Source: an uncultured Acetatifactor sp. (GTDB lineage: Bacteria; Bacillota; Clostridia; Lachnospirales; Lachnospiraceae). Taken from it: a DNA stretch of 64,000 nucleotides. Shown one piece after another: positions 42,622 to 51,660 of the stretch (its first letter is position 1; every line of letters starts with the position of its first letter). Made by a program: the position numbers and the translations under genes. Under the pieces are notes generated by a model. It was not told where the DNA came from. It saw only the letters and a program-made list of their open reading frames with translations, and did not search any database. Location of the stretch: the NCBI GenBank assembly GCA_949840885.1, contig CATKYJ010000015.1, positions 30,421-94,420 of the forward strand, in the 5' to 3' direction.

Positions 42622-43344
42622 ATGAGAATTGAACGAGTGGATGAAAAGACGGTAAAGTGCTTCCTATCCAATGAGGAATTGGAGGAATATCAGATTGATT
42701 ATAAAGACTTCGTCCTGCGCAGCGACAAGGCCAGGGAAGTCGTGCAGGAGATCATCGAGCATGCCGCGGAAGAGGTGGGATACAAGCCGCCAAAATTCGC
42801 ATTCGACCTGCAGATTATGATGCTGCCGGACCAGGGACTGATTCTGACCTTTTCGGACAGGGATCCGGAGATGAAAGAGAGCGATCAGTTCATAGAGTGC
42901 CTCAGGGAGATGAAAAAGATTCTGCAGAGGACCAGAGAAAAGATAGGAGCGGGAAGCGCTGAGGCCGGGGACAATGGCGCGAACGCCGGGACGGGCGGTC
43001 AGGGACAGGACGCAGCCAAAGATAAAAAGGGAACCTCCGGGGGGCAGCAGGCAAACCGCCCCAGCTTTGCAGTGTTCGCCTTTGCGGATTTGGGCAAAAT
43101 CATGGAATTTGCCGCTATGCTGCCCTCGAACCTGCAGGTGGAAAGCAGCGTGTATACAATGGACGGACTTTATTTCCTGTATCTACTGAAAGGCCGCGCC
43201 TCCTATGAGCGCTACAGCAGGGCATGTATACAGGCTCTGGAGTTCGCAAGCCTCTATGCTGCCGAGCCAGCCCAGACAGTACAGCTGGAGGAGCATGGGG
43301 AGTGCCTGATAGCGGAAAAGGCGCTGAGGAAGCTGCGGAAATAA
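42622..43344 (+). CDS. mecA: Adaptor protein MecA
   Basis: A 240-residue MecA/YpbH-like adaptor. The N-terminal domain MRIERVDEKTVKCFLSNEEL and the DFVLRSDKAREVVQEIIEHA segment are diagnostic, with a charged Gly/Asn-rich linker (about 115-145) and a C-terminal ClpC-binding domain (FAFADLGKIMEFAAML, SSVYTMDGLYFLYL). MecA delivers substrates to the ClpC-ClpP protease. ATG 42622 matches the known N terminus; the frame begins earlier without a ribosome site. Confidence 0.92.
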   Translation: MRIERVDEKTVKCFLSNEELEEYQIDYKDFVLRSDKAREVVQEIIEHAAEEVGYKPPKFAFDLQIMMLPDQGLILTFSDRDPEMKESDQFIECLREMKKILQRTREKIGAGSAEAGDNGANAGTGGQGQDAAKDKKGTSGGQQANRPSFAVFAFADLGKIMEFAAMLPSNLQVESSVYTMDGLYFLYLLKGRASYERYSRACIQALEFASLYAAEPAQTVQLEEHGECLIAEKALRKLRK

Positions 43345-43368
43345 TGGAGGAAGAGACAGACTCGTCAT

Positions 43369-43404
43369 AAAGCCAATGTATGCGGTTTTGCGTACATTGG
43401 CTTT
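43369..43404 (+). terminator. Terminator after mecA
   Basis: AAAGCCAATGTA (43369-43380) pairs perfectly with TACATTGGCTTT (43393-43404), followed by CGTT. The flanking A and T runs allow termination from both directions. Confidence 0.7.
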
Positions 43405-43497
43405 CGTTATGGGGAACTATAGGGAGACTTTGGCTGTTTCAAAGGGCTCAATGGTATTGACTTATCCGGTCAGTTGCCTGAGGAAAGGTAGAAACAT

Positions 43498-44853
43498 ATG
43501 GAAAAAAAGATGGAACAGAAGAGGAACATGACGGAAGGGAAAATTGCGCTGCCCCTGGTGGCGTTCACGCTGCCGCTGGTGCTGGGCAACCTGTTCCAGC
43601 TTACCTATAATGCGGTGGATTCCGTCATTGTAGGACAATATGTGGGAGAGGAGGCGCTGGCCGCAGTGGGCACTTCTGCCCCTTTGATGAACATCGCGCT
43701 TTTGTTCATCAGCGGTCTGTGCATGGGAGCAAGCATCCTCATGAGCGCCCAGTACGGTTCCGGGGACCATGAACTGCTTTCCCGCCAGATCAGTACCACG
43801 TTCCTGGCGGGCAGCGGTTTTTCTCTGCTGTTTTCGCTCCTGACGCTCCTGCTGGCCAAGCCTCTGCTGCGTCTGATCCGGGTGCCGGAGGAGGTCATGG
43901 GGGAGGCCGGGGTATATCTGCGGATTATTTTTCTGGGAATCCTGTTTACATTCATTTACAATTTCCTGGCCAATACCCTGCGGGCTCTGGGGGACAGCAG
44001 GACGCCGCTGTATTTCCTGGTCATCAGCGCAGTGCTGAACATTTTTGGAGACCTCCTGCTGGTGGCGGTATTTGGGCTGGGCGTGTTTGGCAGCGCAGTG
44101 TCCACTGTAGTCAGCGAGGCTGTCTGCTGCCTGCTCTGCGCCATTTATATCGGCAAAAAAGTACCGCTTCTGAGGCTGGGGAAAGGATGGCTTGTGTTCG
44201 ACAGAAAACTCCTGGGACGGACTATTTCCTACGGCACTACCAGCGCTTTGCAGCAGGTATGTCTGCAGGTGGGGAAAACTGTCATTCAGGCCATGGTGAA
44301 CACCCAGGGAGTCAGCGTGATGGCTGCCTTTACCGCCGTGAACCGGGTGGACGATTTCGCCTACACGCCGCAGCAGAACATCGGCCATGCCATGACAACC
44401 TTTATCGCCCAGAACAAGGGAGCCGGGCACAGGGAGAGGATCCGGCGGGGCTTTCAGGCCGGAATGGCCATAGAGATGATTTATTCCGCTATCATATGCC
44501 TTGCCATACTGATTGGCGCGCCTGCCATTATGAAACTGTTCACCGAGACAGAGGACGCCCGGGTGGTTTCGCTGGGGGTGTCGTACCTGCGGCGGATTGC
44601 GTGGATGTATTTCCTGCCGGGCCTTACCAATGGGATACAGGGGTTCTTCCGGGGAATGGGGGATCTGAAAGTCACCCTGTACAGCACTTTCATGAACATG
44701 CTGGGCCGGGTGGCGGCGGTGTGGGCGCTGCTGCTGGGATTTTCCCTTGGCTTCGCCAGCCTGGCCTGGGCGAACTTCGCGGGGTGGGTGGTGATGCTGC
44801 TGTTTGAGGCGCCGCTTTTGCGCAGGGGGCTTCGGGAGGGAGGCTTTCAATAG
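43498..44853 (+). CDS. MATE-family efflux transporter
   Basis: A 451-residue protein with 12 predicted helices in two similar halves. LPLVLGNLFQLTYNAVDSVI and GTSAPLMNIALLFISGLCMG are typical of the MATE N-terminal bundle, and AFTAVNRVDDFAYTPQQNIG of the second half. These carriers export drugs or metabolites by Na+ or H+ antiport. It is a single-gene unit between mecA and the palindromic element; the substrate is unknown. Confidence 0.92.
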   Translation: MEKKMEQKRNMTEGKIALPLVAFTLPLVLGNLFQLTYNAVDSVIVGQYVGEEALAAVGTSAPLMNIALLFISGLCMGASILMSAQYGSGDHELLSRQISTTFLAGSGFSLLFSLLTLLLAKPLLRLIRVPEEVMGEAGVYLRIIFLGILFTFIYNFLANTLRALGDSRTPLYFLVISAVLNIFGDLLLVAVFGLGVFGSAVSTVVSEAVCCLLCAIYIGKKVPLLRLGKGWLVFDRKLLGRTISYGTTSALQQVCLQVGKTVIQAMVNTQGVSVMAAFTAVNRVDDFAYTPQQNIGHAMTTFIAQNKGAGHRERIRRGFQAGMAIEMIYSAIICLAILIGAPAIMKLFTETEDARVVSLGVSYLRRIAWMYFLPGLTNGIQGFFRGMGDLKVTLYSTFMNMLGRVAAVWALLLGFSLGFASLAWANFAGWVVMLLFEAPLLRRGLREGGFQ

Positions 44854-45051
44854 ATGGGTTTGGGCAGACTATATTCCAGTTTGGGGATGGAAGCAATGGG
44901 GTGAAATATCCTTTTATACAGTTCGGATTTATAATTAAATTTTCCGGTTTATATAAGTGGAGGAGATACTCTAAAAGAGATGCCAATGAGAACACTTTCT
45001 GCCAGGGTACATTGGTCCAAGGGTTTCCCTAACGAAGAATAACATAAAAAA

Positions 45052-45319
45052 GTTCGCCTTACTGGCATGTAAGACGAACTTTTTTTCTGTTTCTAACATT
45101 TTATACCTTATAGGGGTACAGTGCAAGCCTAATTTCATTTTTGTCAGTATTTTCTATATTCTATCGTTTCTCCCAATGGTTTTTGTTTATTCTGTTGGGA
45201 GATAATTGCCGGATTAGCGTATTATTCCTTTCTTGATAGTTTTCTGGGCTTTTCCCAAATAGGTCTACAGGAGTCCTCGGGAGCCAAAAAGTTTCGTCTT
45301 ACATGCCAGTAAGACGAAC
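45052..45319. repeat. Palindromic 268-bp element (MITE-like)
   Basis: The arms at 45052-45079 and 45293-45319 match as an inverted repeat at 26 of 27 positions, and each arm is itself palindromic (GTTCG-CTTAC ... GTAAG-CGAAC). Inside is another hairpin, TCTCCCAA/TTGGGAGA (45169-45202). The interior is AT-rich and lacks a gene. The left arm with its flanking A and T runs would also terminate transcription in both directions. The rest of the 44854-45471 gap shows nothing else clear. Confidence 0.65.
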
Positions 45320-45471
45320 AATTTGGAGTTCTCGGGGATGCAAGGGCTCGCTTGGAAGTCTGAAAGACGGACATGCGGGATTTGGTTCTATGGCAAGGGC
45401 GGCGGAGGATAAGGTCTCAAGGGTCGATTCTCGGTATGGGAATGGACGGCCGGGATGGATATGGGGAGAAA

Positions 45472-46365
45472 ATGTCGGGGATGAGCGGAATGGGAGATGA
45501 GGGCAAGCGGGGACAACTTCCCGGTGCCGCGTACAACAGAAAGCAAGAGCAGCTTCCTGGTGTCAAGTACAACAGAAAGCAAGAGCAGCTTCCTGGTGTC
45601 AAGTACAACAGAAAGCAAGAGCAGTCTTCTATTGCCGACTACTACGAGAAGATGCGGGAATTGGGATGCTTCACTTTACAGGACGTCACTGAGATGGTGG
45701 GGGAGCGGTCGGCTGTGACCTACCTGGTGAACGACTACCAGCGCAGGGGCTATATCGACCGGATACACCGGAATCTGTATACAGTAATAAATCGGGAGAC
45801 AGAGGAGCCGGCGCTGACCAGATACCAGATCGGCAGCAGACTGTTCCCGGATGCGTATATTGCCCTCCACAGCGCTTTTGGGGCATGGGGATATGCGCCG
45901 GAAGAGGGGAACGAGGTCTTTGTGGCAACTCAGACGCGTTTCACGGACTTTCGCTACAACGGAGTCTTCTACCGCAGAGTGCATCCAAGGCCAAATGCTG
46001 ATACGGTATGGCACGAGGGGAGCCTGGTGACCAGCCTGGAGCAGACCGTGGTGGACAGCCTCCACAGCTTTGAGGGAGAGGCCGGGCTGGAGAGAGTGGC
46101 GGAATGCATCATGCGCCTGCCGCACCTGGATGTGGACAAGCTGCTGGACTGCCTGGAACGGTATGGCAATGGGTACCTGTACCAGAAGTGCGGGTATGTG
46201 CTGGAGCAGCTGCAGAACTACGTGAAGCTGCCCAGGGCGTTTTATCGGGAATGCAGGGAGCACTGCGCCAGCACGGTGCGGTATATGATGAAAGGCGCAG
46301 ACGGGCTGATTTACCATAAGGAATGGGGGATTTATGCTCCGGCTTATTTGGAGGTTGGGGAGTGA
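45472..46365 (+). CDS. AbiEi-like antitoxin-domain protein with N-terminal tandem repeat
   Basis: About 297 residues. The core from about residue 60 (DYYEKMRELGCFTLQDVTEM, then VNDYQRRGYIDRIHRNLYTV) is a winged-helix AbiEi-type antitoxin/regulator domain, followed by an ALHSAFGAWGY and FEGEAGLERV segment typical of the family. The N terminus carries three QLPGxxYNRKQE units. No AbiEii nucleotidyltransferase toxin is adjacent, so it is an orphan. The start is uncertain: ATG 45472 follows GGGGAG by 3 nt, and the frame extends to ATG 45373 without a ribosome site. Confidence 0.75.
   Translation: MSGMSGMGDEGKRGQLPGAAYNRKQEQLPGVKYNRKQEQLPGVKYNRKQEQSSIADYYEKMRELGCFTLQDVTEMVGERSAVTYLVNDYQRRGYIDRIHRNLYTVINRETEEPALTRYQIGSRLFPDAYIALHSAFGAWGYAPEEGNEVFVATQTRFTDFRYNGVFYRRVHPRPNADTVWHEGSLVTSLEQTVVDSLHSFEGEAGLERVAECIMRLPHLDVDKLLDCLERYGNGYLYQKCGYVLEQLQNYVKLPRAFYRECREHCASTVRYMMKGADGLIYHKEWGIYAPAYLEVGE
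45506..45617 (+). repeat. 36-bp in-frame tandem repeat
   Basis: Three copies of a 36-bp unit; the second and third are identical, the first has several changes. Each encodes QLPG-VK-YNRKQE. Such arrays readily change copy number. Confidence 0.85.
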
Positions 46366-46443
46366 GTTAGTCAAGCTGGCATTTTTAGCCTTTTAGGGAA
46401 GTGCTGATGCAGGATAAGGAGGTTTGAATTTGAGGAGGGCCGA

Positions 46444-47250
46444 ATGAGTGAAATCTACGAGCCGTGTGTTGCAATCATTGTAGCAACACATAAAGAATTT
46501 CAGATGCCTAAGGACAGCATATACTTTCCACTGCATGTAGGAGCAGAAGGAAAAACGGATACAGAAGGGAATGCTCTTGATTTGGGCTATGCAAAGGACA
46601 ATACAGGAGAGAATATATCAAATCTTAATCCTGCATTCTGTGAACTTACTGGATTGTATTGGGCATGGAAAAATCTTAATACTGACTATATAGGTCTTGT
46701 TCAGTACAGAAGATTATTTGAACTGGGCGGGGAGATTTTGGGTTATGAGAGTCTCAAAATGTATCTGGGAAAGATCAAGGTTTTCATACCTCGGAAACGA
46801 AAATATGTGATAGAGACATTGAAGTCCCATTATAATCATACACATTGTCCGGAGCACTTGGAGGTAACCAAAAGAGTGCTGATGGAGAGGTATCCTGAAT
46901 ATGAGCAAGCTTATAAAAAAGCAATAAACAGAACATGGGGATATATGTTTAATATGATGATTATGGAGAAGAATCTTCTCAATCATTATTGTACATGGCT
47001 GTTTGATATTTTGTTTGAAGTCTTTGAAAGAATAGACAGTTCAGGCTACTCCGCTTTTGCGAAAAGGTATGTTGGAAGGATAAGCGAGATTCTTTTTAAT
47101 GTATGGCTTGTACAGCAATTAGAAAACGGTAAAGTTGGAAAGAATCAGATTATGGAATTGAAGTGTAATATTGAAGAGGATTGGCTGGTCAAGATTCCGG
47201 CATTTTTTAAAGCAAAATTTTTGGGCAGGAAATACGAGAACAGCTTTTGA
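46444..47250 (+). CDS. DUF4422 family glycosyltransferase-like protein
   Basis: A 268-residue protein of the DUF4422 type common in capsule loci. Conserved parts are AIIVATHKEFQMPKD, ENISNLNPAFCELTGLYWAW and DYIGLVQYRRLF, which end at the expected YRR motif, then AKRYVGRISEILFNVWL. The family is thought to transfer sugars; no direct proof is known to me. GAGGAGGG precedes ATG 46444. It heads the AT-rich polysaccharide locus; no distinct promoter was found in the 78 bp before it. Confidence 0.87.
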   Translation: MSEIYEPCVAIIVATHKEFQMPKDSIYFPLHVGAEGKTDTEGNALDLGYAKDNTGENISNLNPAFCELTGLYWAWKNLNTDYIGLVQYRRLFELGGEILGYESLKMYLGKIKVFIPRKRKYVIETLKSHYNHTHCPEHLEVTKRVLMERYPEYEQAYKKAINRTWGYMFNMMIMEKNLLNHYCTWLFDILFEVFERIDSSGYSAFAKRYVGRISEILFNVWLVQQLENGKVGKNQIMELKCNIEEDWLVKIPAFFKAKFLGRKYENSF

Positions 47251-47282
47251 TTTTTAAGCGAAATATATGGGGGTTCGCTGTA

Positions 47283-48446
47283 ATGACGTATTCAGCAGAA
47301 CGGATTGAAGAAGACTGCTATAAATTAGGAAAAGATTATTTCGGCCCTTTTTTATATGGTTTTGTAAAGTGGCTACATAGGGAAATAATAGAAAACTCAA
47401 TAGACAAAGCATTCTTTCTTTCAAGAGATGGATATATGATGATAAAAGCGTATAGGCATCTTTTTGGGGATGATAATACAAGATACATTTATTTCTCCAG
47501 AAATAGCTTAAGGATGGGATTGCTTTATAAATGCAGGAATTATTCCGAATCAATTGAATACATCACGAAAGAGAGATACATATCGTTATCAAAAATATTA
47601 AAGTATTATGGATTTGAAGAAGAGGAACAGGAAGAGATATCAAAGAAATACGATATCCCTTTAGAAGAGGAATACTTATTAGAAAGGTTATCAGAAGAAA
47701 AAACAATAAAAAATATATATGATGATTATGCTTGTGCCATCAGACAGCGGTCTTATGTTCAGGCAAGGATGTTGAAAAAATATCTGGAACAAAACAATGT
47801 GAGTGGTAAGTGTGCCATCATAGATATTGGATGGCACGGAAGCATGCAATACTATTTGGAACAATTTGCTGAGAATGAAGGAATAGAATTAAACGTTTTA
47901 GGACTTTATGTAGGGATTGATCCGATATATCAGACCAAAGGTACAACGAGGGGATATGTTTTTTCACAAACAGACTTCCGGAATAGGAAAAAGGTTCTTT
48001 GCTTTTTAGGAGGCTATGAGAGATTGTTTCAAAGCCAAGAAGGAAGTGCGAAAGGGTATAAAGAAGAAAGAGAAGAGATAGCGCCAATTTTAGACTCTTA
48101 CGAGTATGAGGGCAGAACGGAACTTAAAAAGGCGATTTCTTTATGGCAGCAGGGAGCGATGGAATATATTCATAGTGATAAAAAATCAGAAGATGAGACA
48201 AAATTAATTGGTCCGATAATGAAGTTTGGAATGAATCCTCCGCTATGGGGAATAGAAATTTTTAAAGGTTTTTTTATTAAAGATGGAAGCGATCAGGTGT
48301 ATGTTAGTACGAAACCGCTTTATAAATATCATATAAAGGAATTGATTCATACATTAAGCAGTAGTGTATGGAAAACAGGTTTTATGAAATCGATAATGAG
48401 AATTCCGTTTCCCTATTACTGGATATACGCAGGAATGAGAAGATGA
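47283..48446 (+). CDS. HAD-like protein of polysaccharide loci
   Basis: About 387 residues. FGPFLYGFVKWLHREI and DKAFFLSRDGYMMIKAYRH resemble the large HAD-superfamily proteins found in capsule clusters, and CAIIDIGWHGSMQYYL is a conserved core strand. The classical DxDxT nucleophile motif is not obvious, so activity is uncertain. ATG 47283 is chosen; the frame reaches back to overlap the previous stop. It overlaps the next gene by four bases (ATGA). Confidence 0.65.
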   Translation: MTYSAERIEEDCYKLGKDYFGPFLYGFVKWLHREIIENSIDKAFFLSRDGYMMIKAYRHLFGDDNTRYIYFSRNSLRMGLLYKCRNYSESIEYITKERYISLSKILKYYGFEEEEQEEISKKYDIPLEEEYLLERLSEEKTIKNIYDDYACAIRQRSYVQARMLKKYLEQNNVSGKCAIIDIGWHGSMQYYLEQFAENEGIELNVLGLYVGIDPIYQTKGTTRGYVFSQTDFRNRKKVLCFLGGYERLFQSQEGSAKGYKEEREEIAPILDSYEYEGRTELKKAISLWQQGAMEYIHSDKKSEDETKLIGPIMKFGMNPPLWGIEIFKGFFIKDGSDQVYVSTKPLYKYHIKELIHTLSSSVWKTGFMKSIMRIPFPYYWIYAGMRR

Positions 48447-49096
48447 TTCGTTTATTAAAAAACTGGCTAATTAAAAAATATGATGTGTTTAGCTTTGACA
48501 TATTTGACACTCTTATTGAAAGGAGAGTAACGATTCCCTCACAGATTTTTTATATGGCTGGCTCTGCTGTCTTAGGCAACAGTGCAGCTAAGGAATTTTG
48601 CAGTAATCGAATGGAAGCAGAAAAAATGGCAAGAAATTTTGGGGGAAATAATGAATGTACGTTAGAAGAGATATACAAACAGCTGAATGGAAAATATGGA
48701 ATCATGTGTGATGTATTAATGAAAGCAGAGGTTGAGGCAGAATTAAATAATTGCATGCCGAGAAAAAAGCTTTTGGAGTTTTATGACGAATGTATAGAAA
48801 GAGGGAAAAGGGTTTTCATTATTTCCGATATGTATCTTCCTGGTGCAGTCATAAAAGAAATGCTCAGGAAATGTGGCGTTATAGATTGGAACGGATTATA
48901 TATATCTAATGAACACAATAAAAATAAACGAAACAGCGAGTTATTTCAATCTGTTATTGAAGATAACTGCATTGAACAAAATTCAATCATCCATATCGGA
49001 GATAGTTTTAAGGCGGACTTTTTGGGAGCAAGAAAAGCGGGAATAGACAGTCTCATTGTCATTAAAAAACATTTTATCAGAAGACTGTGTTCCTGA
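48443..49096 (+). CDS. HAD-superfamily hydrolase
   Basis: A 217-residue HAD protein with the nucleophile motif FDIFDTLIER near residue 17, a cap domain (about 30-100), RVFIISDMYLPG (motif II) and IIHIGDSFKADFLGARKAG (motif IV). It probably dephosphorylates a sugar or lipid-linked intermediate. ATG 48443 overlaps the stop of the preceding gene, so the two HAD-like proteins are translationally coupled and may work together. Confidence 0.85.
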   Translation: MIRLLKNWLIKKYDVFSFDIFDTLIERRVTIPSQIFYMAGSAVLGNSAAKEFCSNRMEAEKMARNFGGNNECTLEEIYKQLNGKYGIMCDVLMKAEVEAELNNCMPRKKLLEFYDECIERGKRVFIISDMYLPGAVIKEMLRKCGVIDWNGLYISNEHNKNKRNSELFQSVIEDNCIEQNSIIHIGDSFKADFLGARKAGIDSLIVIKKHFIRRLCS

Positions 49097-49107
49097 GGAG
49101 AGATGCT

Positions 49108-50238
49108 ATGCGTGTCTTACAAATTAATGTAGATGATTTGGGATATGGAGGAGTGTTTTCCCTCGTATTTAATATGCAACAGCATATGATCCCAGAGGTC
49201 GTTTTTGACTATTGTGCAGTGGAAAGGTTTCAAAATACTGAGAATATCAAAAGAATAGAGGAATTGGGGGGCAATGTTTATTGCATTGCTTACGAAGGCA
49301 ATAAGATTCTTCGCCAGGCAATCCATTTCTATCGTTTGAAAAGGTTTCTTGATAGGAATAGATACCAAACTGTCCATATCCATTCGGATGTGTCATTTAA
49401 ATTGCTGGAATTCTCATTTGCTGCAAAACTGGCTGGTGTAAAAAACATCATCATACACTCCCATTCCGCAGGAATAGAAGGCAAGCATAGAAAGACAAAG
49501 TATATTATGCACCAATTGTGTAAAAGGCTGCTAAAATATACAGCTGATCATTACTATGCCTGTTCAAGGGAAGCGGCAAATTGGATGTACTGTGAAGATT
49601 TAAAAGTTAAGATCCTGAAAAATGGGGTTGATACAAATTTATATAAATTAGATAAAAAGAAGAGAGACGAAATCAGAGTTAAACTAAAATTGTCAGACAA
49701 GTTTATTGTAGGAAATGTAGGCAGATTTGCTTATTCGAAAAATCATAAGAGGTTGTTATATATATTTAAAGAAATCCTTGCTATGAACAGCAATAGTGTT
49801 TTGCTGTTGATAGGCAATGGAGACTTGATGGAAGAAACGGTAAAAATTGCGCATGCACTTAATATATTTGATTCTATTGTTTTTTACGGAAACACAACAA
49901 GTGTATACGATATGCTGCAGGCGTTAGATGTCTTTGTCATGCCATCAAGATTTGAGGGCTTAGGTATTGCTGCTATCGAGGCACAATCGGTAGGCATTCC
50001 GGTTATTTGCTCTGACGGAGTGCCTAAGGCAGCCATTGTAAATGAAAATGCTATCAGGATTTCGTTAAATTGTTCAGACGAATATTGGGCCAGAGAAATA
50101 TTAAAGCTAGGAGAATATGGCATTTGTGGAAATACCCGCATCAAAGAAACAGGGTACGACATCAATAGTGTATGCAGGGAATTGAAAGCGTTTTATTTAC
50201 ATATAGGGACGAAAAATGATATCAATTTTAAATGTTAA
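49108..50238 (+). CDS. Glycosyltransferase family 4
   Basis: A 376-residue GT-B enzyme. The N-terminal domain starts MRVLQINVDDLGYGGVFSLV, with HSHSAGIEG in the acceptor region. The C-terminal nucleotide-sugar domain has VGNVGRFAYSKNHKRLL and the E-x7-E motif in PSRFEGLGIAAIEAQ. It adds a sugar to the repeat unit on the cytoplasmic side. ATG 49108 follows AGGAGA; the frame start at GTG 49087 lies inside the previous gene. Confidence 0.92.
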   Translation: MRVLQINVDDLGYGGVFSLVFNMQQHMIPEVVFDYCAVERFQNTENIKRIEELGGNVYCIAYEGNKILRQAIHFYRLKRFLDRNRYQTVHIHSDVSFKLLEFSFAAKLAGVKNIIIHSHSAGIEGKHRKTKYIMHQLCKRLLKYTADHYYACSREAANWMYCEDLKVKILKNGVDTNLYKLDKKKRDEIRVKLKLSDKFIVGNVGRFAYSKNHKRLLYIFKEILAMNSNSVLLLIGNGDLMEETVKIAHALNIFDSIVFYGNTTSVYDMLQALDVFVMPSRFEGLGIAAIEAQSVGIPVICSDGVPKAAIVNENAIRISLNCSDEYWAREILKLGEYGICGNTRIKETGYDINSVCRELKAFYLHIGTKNDINFKC

Positions 50239-51646
50239 AACAAACTTTTTTTCAATATTGATATTGGGTTATTGCGTGTATGTGATGGTGTATTATAAAT
50301 CGATACAGCTTCGATATATTCGCCTTATTGCGTTAGCATTCATTCTGGAAGTGGGGAAATTTCAAGGCTATTTTTTGGCTATTGGGAAAAGCGAAGTATC
50401 TTATGAGGATGCCTTTGTCACAATTTTGCTTGCCATCAATTGTGTATCGATGGCCAAACATAAAAGATATGACAAAAAAACATTTATTGTTGCAATGGCT
50501 CTTCTGACTGTGGCTCTGCTGGGAATCATTATGGAGAACATTGCGCCATATCAAGGGTTAATTATTCCATATAATTCAAAGCGGGCCTGGGACGGTTATG
50601 CAATTGGTGTGGAGGATAAAACAGAAGTTGTTTATTCGGTAACCAGATTTATGCTCCTTTATGTAAGAATTTTGTCACTAGCGACCACTATACTTGTGAT
50701 AAATAAGAAATTGCCTACAAGCTGTTATAAAATAATTATCAGAAAAATTTCAGGCTTTGGAAAAATTGTATTGTCCTATGGAGTTGTGGAACTGGTGCTG
50801 AAAAATATATTTCACAGCAATTTGACAAACAGGATTAACTGCACGATGTTTGGGCTGGGAATATCAACGTACACTGAGATTGCATTTAGTTCAGGCTTAG
50901 CAAGGCTTCAAGGCTTTACCCGCGAACCTTCCCATTTTTCGATGGCGATTTTTTATTTTGTTTTAATTATCATAATGAACGATTTGATTAACAATACAAA
51001 AAAGACGGGATTTTGGCTGCCAGTATCTATGCTGCTGTTACTTATGTGTCGATCTTTCGCGGCGTTGGTGTATCTTATATTAATTTTTGTTTTTGTATTT
51101 ACGTTTTATAGAAAAGGAAAGAGCACAGTAGATGTTCAAGAAATTAAGCAACGGCTGTGGTGTATAAGCGGTTTTGCAATAGCGGTTGTAATTGCTTTAT
51201 TGTTGTGTGGAATGGAATCGTATTTCTCGGACAGATTAGCATATGTGGTGCGAGTTGTCGGAACGCTTATTAATGGCGGCAGTGTTCCCGTAAATTCAGA
51301 TGTAGTAAGGCTTATAAGTATAATTGATACGACCAAGGATTTTCTGCATAGGCCTTTGCTTGGACTCGGAATGGGTGTGGAGGCAGCACATAGTGGAGTG
51401 GTGAGTATGCTTGCGGACATTGGTGTATTAGGCGTATTTTTTTGGTGGAAACTGGTCGCCTCAATACCACACGACAAAAGGGGCAAAACAGTTGTCTTGG
51501 TATGGATTTTAGCCGCAAATCTACTATGTGGCACTCAAAGAATCATGTATTCTGTAGTGGTTATGGTGTTCATTGTTTTTTGTCAATGTATGGATAAACG
51601 CTATGAAGAAAATATATCAGATCGATTAGCGCTACAGCAAGAATAG
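50216..51646 (+). CDS. O-antigen/capsule polymerase (Wzy-like)
   Basis: A 476-residue protein with about 10-12 membrane helices, low sequence conservation and a large loop, as expected for Wzy. The LQGFTREPSHFSMAIFYF segment resembles the polymerase periplasmic loop and helix. It would polymerise flipped repeat units outside the membrane. It overlaps the GT4 gene by 23 bp. It is the only polymerase candidate in the locus. Confidence 0.8.
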   Translation: MISILNVKTNFFSILILGYCVYVMVYYKSIQLRYIRLIALAFILEVGKFQGYFLAIGKSEVSYEDAFVTILLAINCVSMAKHKRYDKKTFIVAMALLTVALLGIIMENIAPYQGLIIPYNSKRAWDGYAIGVEDKTEVVYSVTRFMLLYVRILSLATTILVINKKLPTSCYKIIIRKISGFGKIVLSYGVVELVLKNIFHSNLTNRINCTMFGLGISTYTEIAFSSGLARLQGFTREPSHFSMAIFYFVLIIIMNDLINNTKKTGFWLPVSMLLLLMCRSFAALVYLILIFVFVFTFYRKGKSTVDVQEIKQRLWCISGFAIAVVIALLLCGMESYFSDRLAYVVRVVGTLINGGSVPVNSDVVRLISIIDTTKDFLHRPLLGLGMGVEAAHSGVVSMLADIGVLGVFFWWKLVASIPHDKRGKTVVLVWILAANLLCGTQRIMYSVVVMVFIVFCQCMDKRYEENISDRLALQQE

Positions 51647-51660
51647 AGGGAGTTGCAACC

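Noticed and set aside
45303..45500. 65-codon frame overlapping the palindromic element's right arm
   Set aside because: It overlaps the AbiEi-like frame and is rich in Gly/Arg/Ser as expected for a shadow frame.
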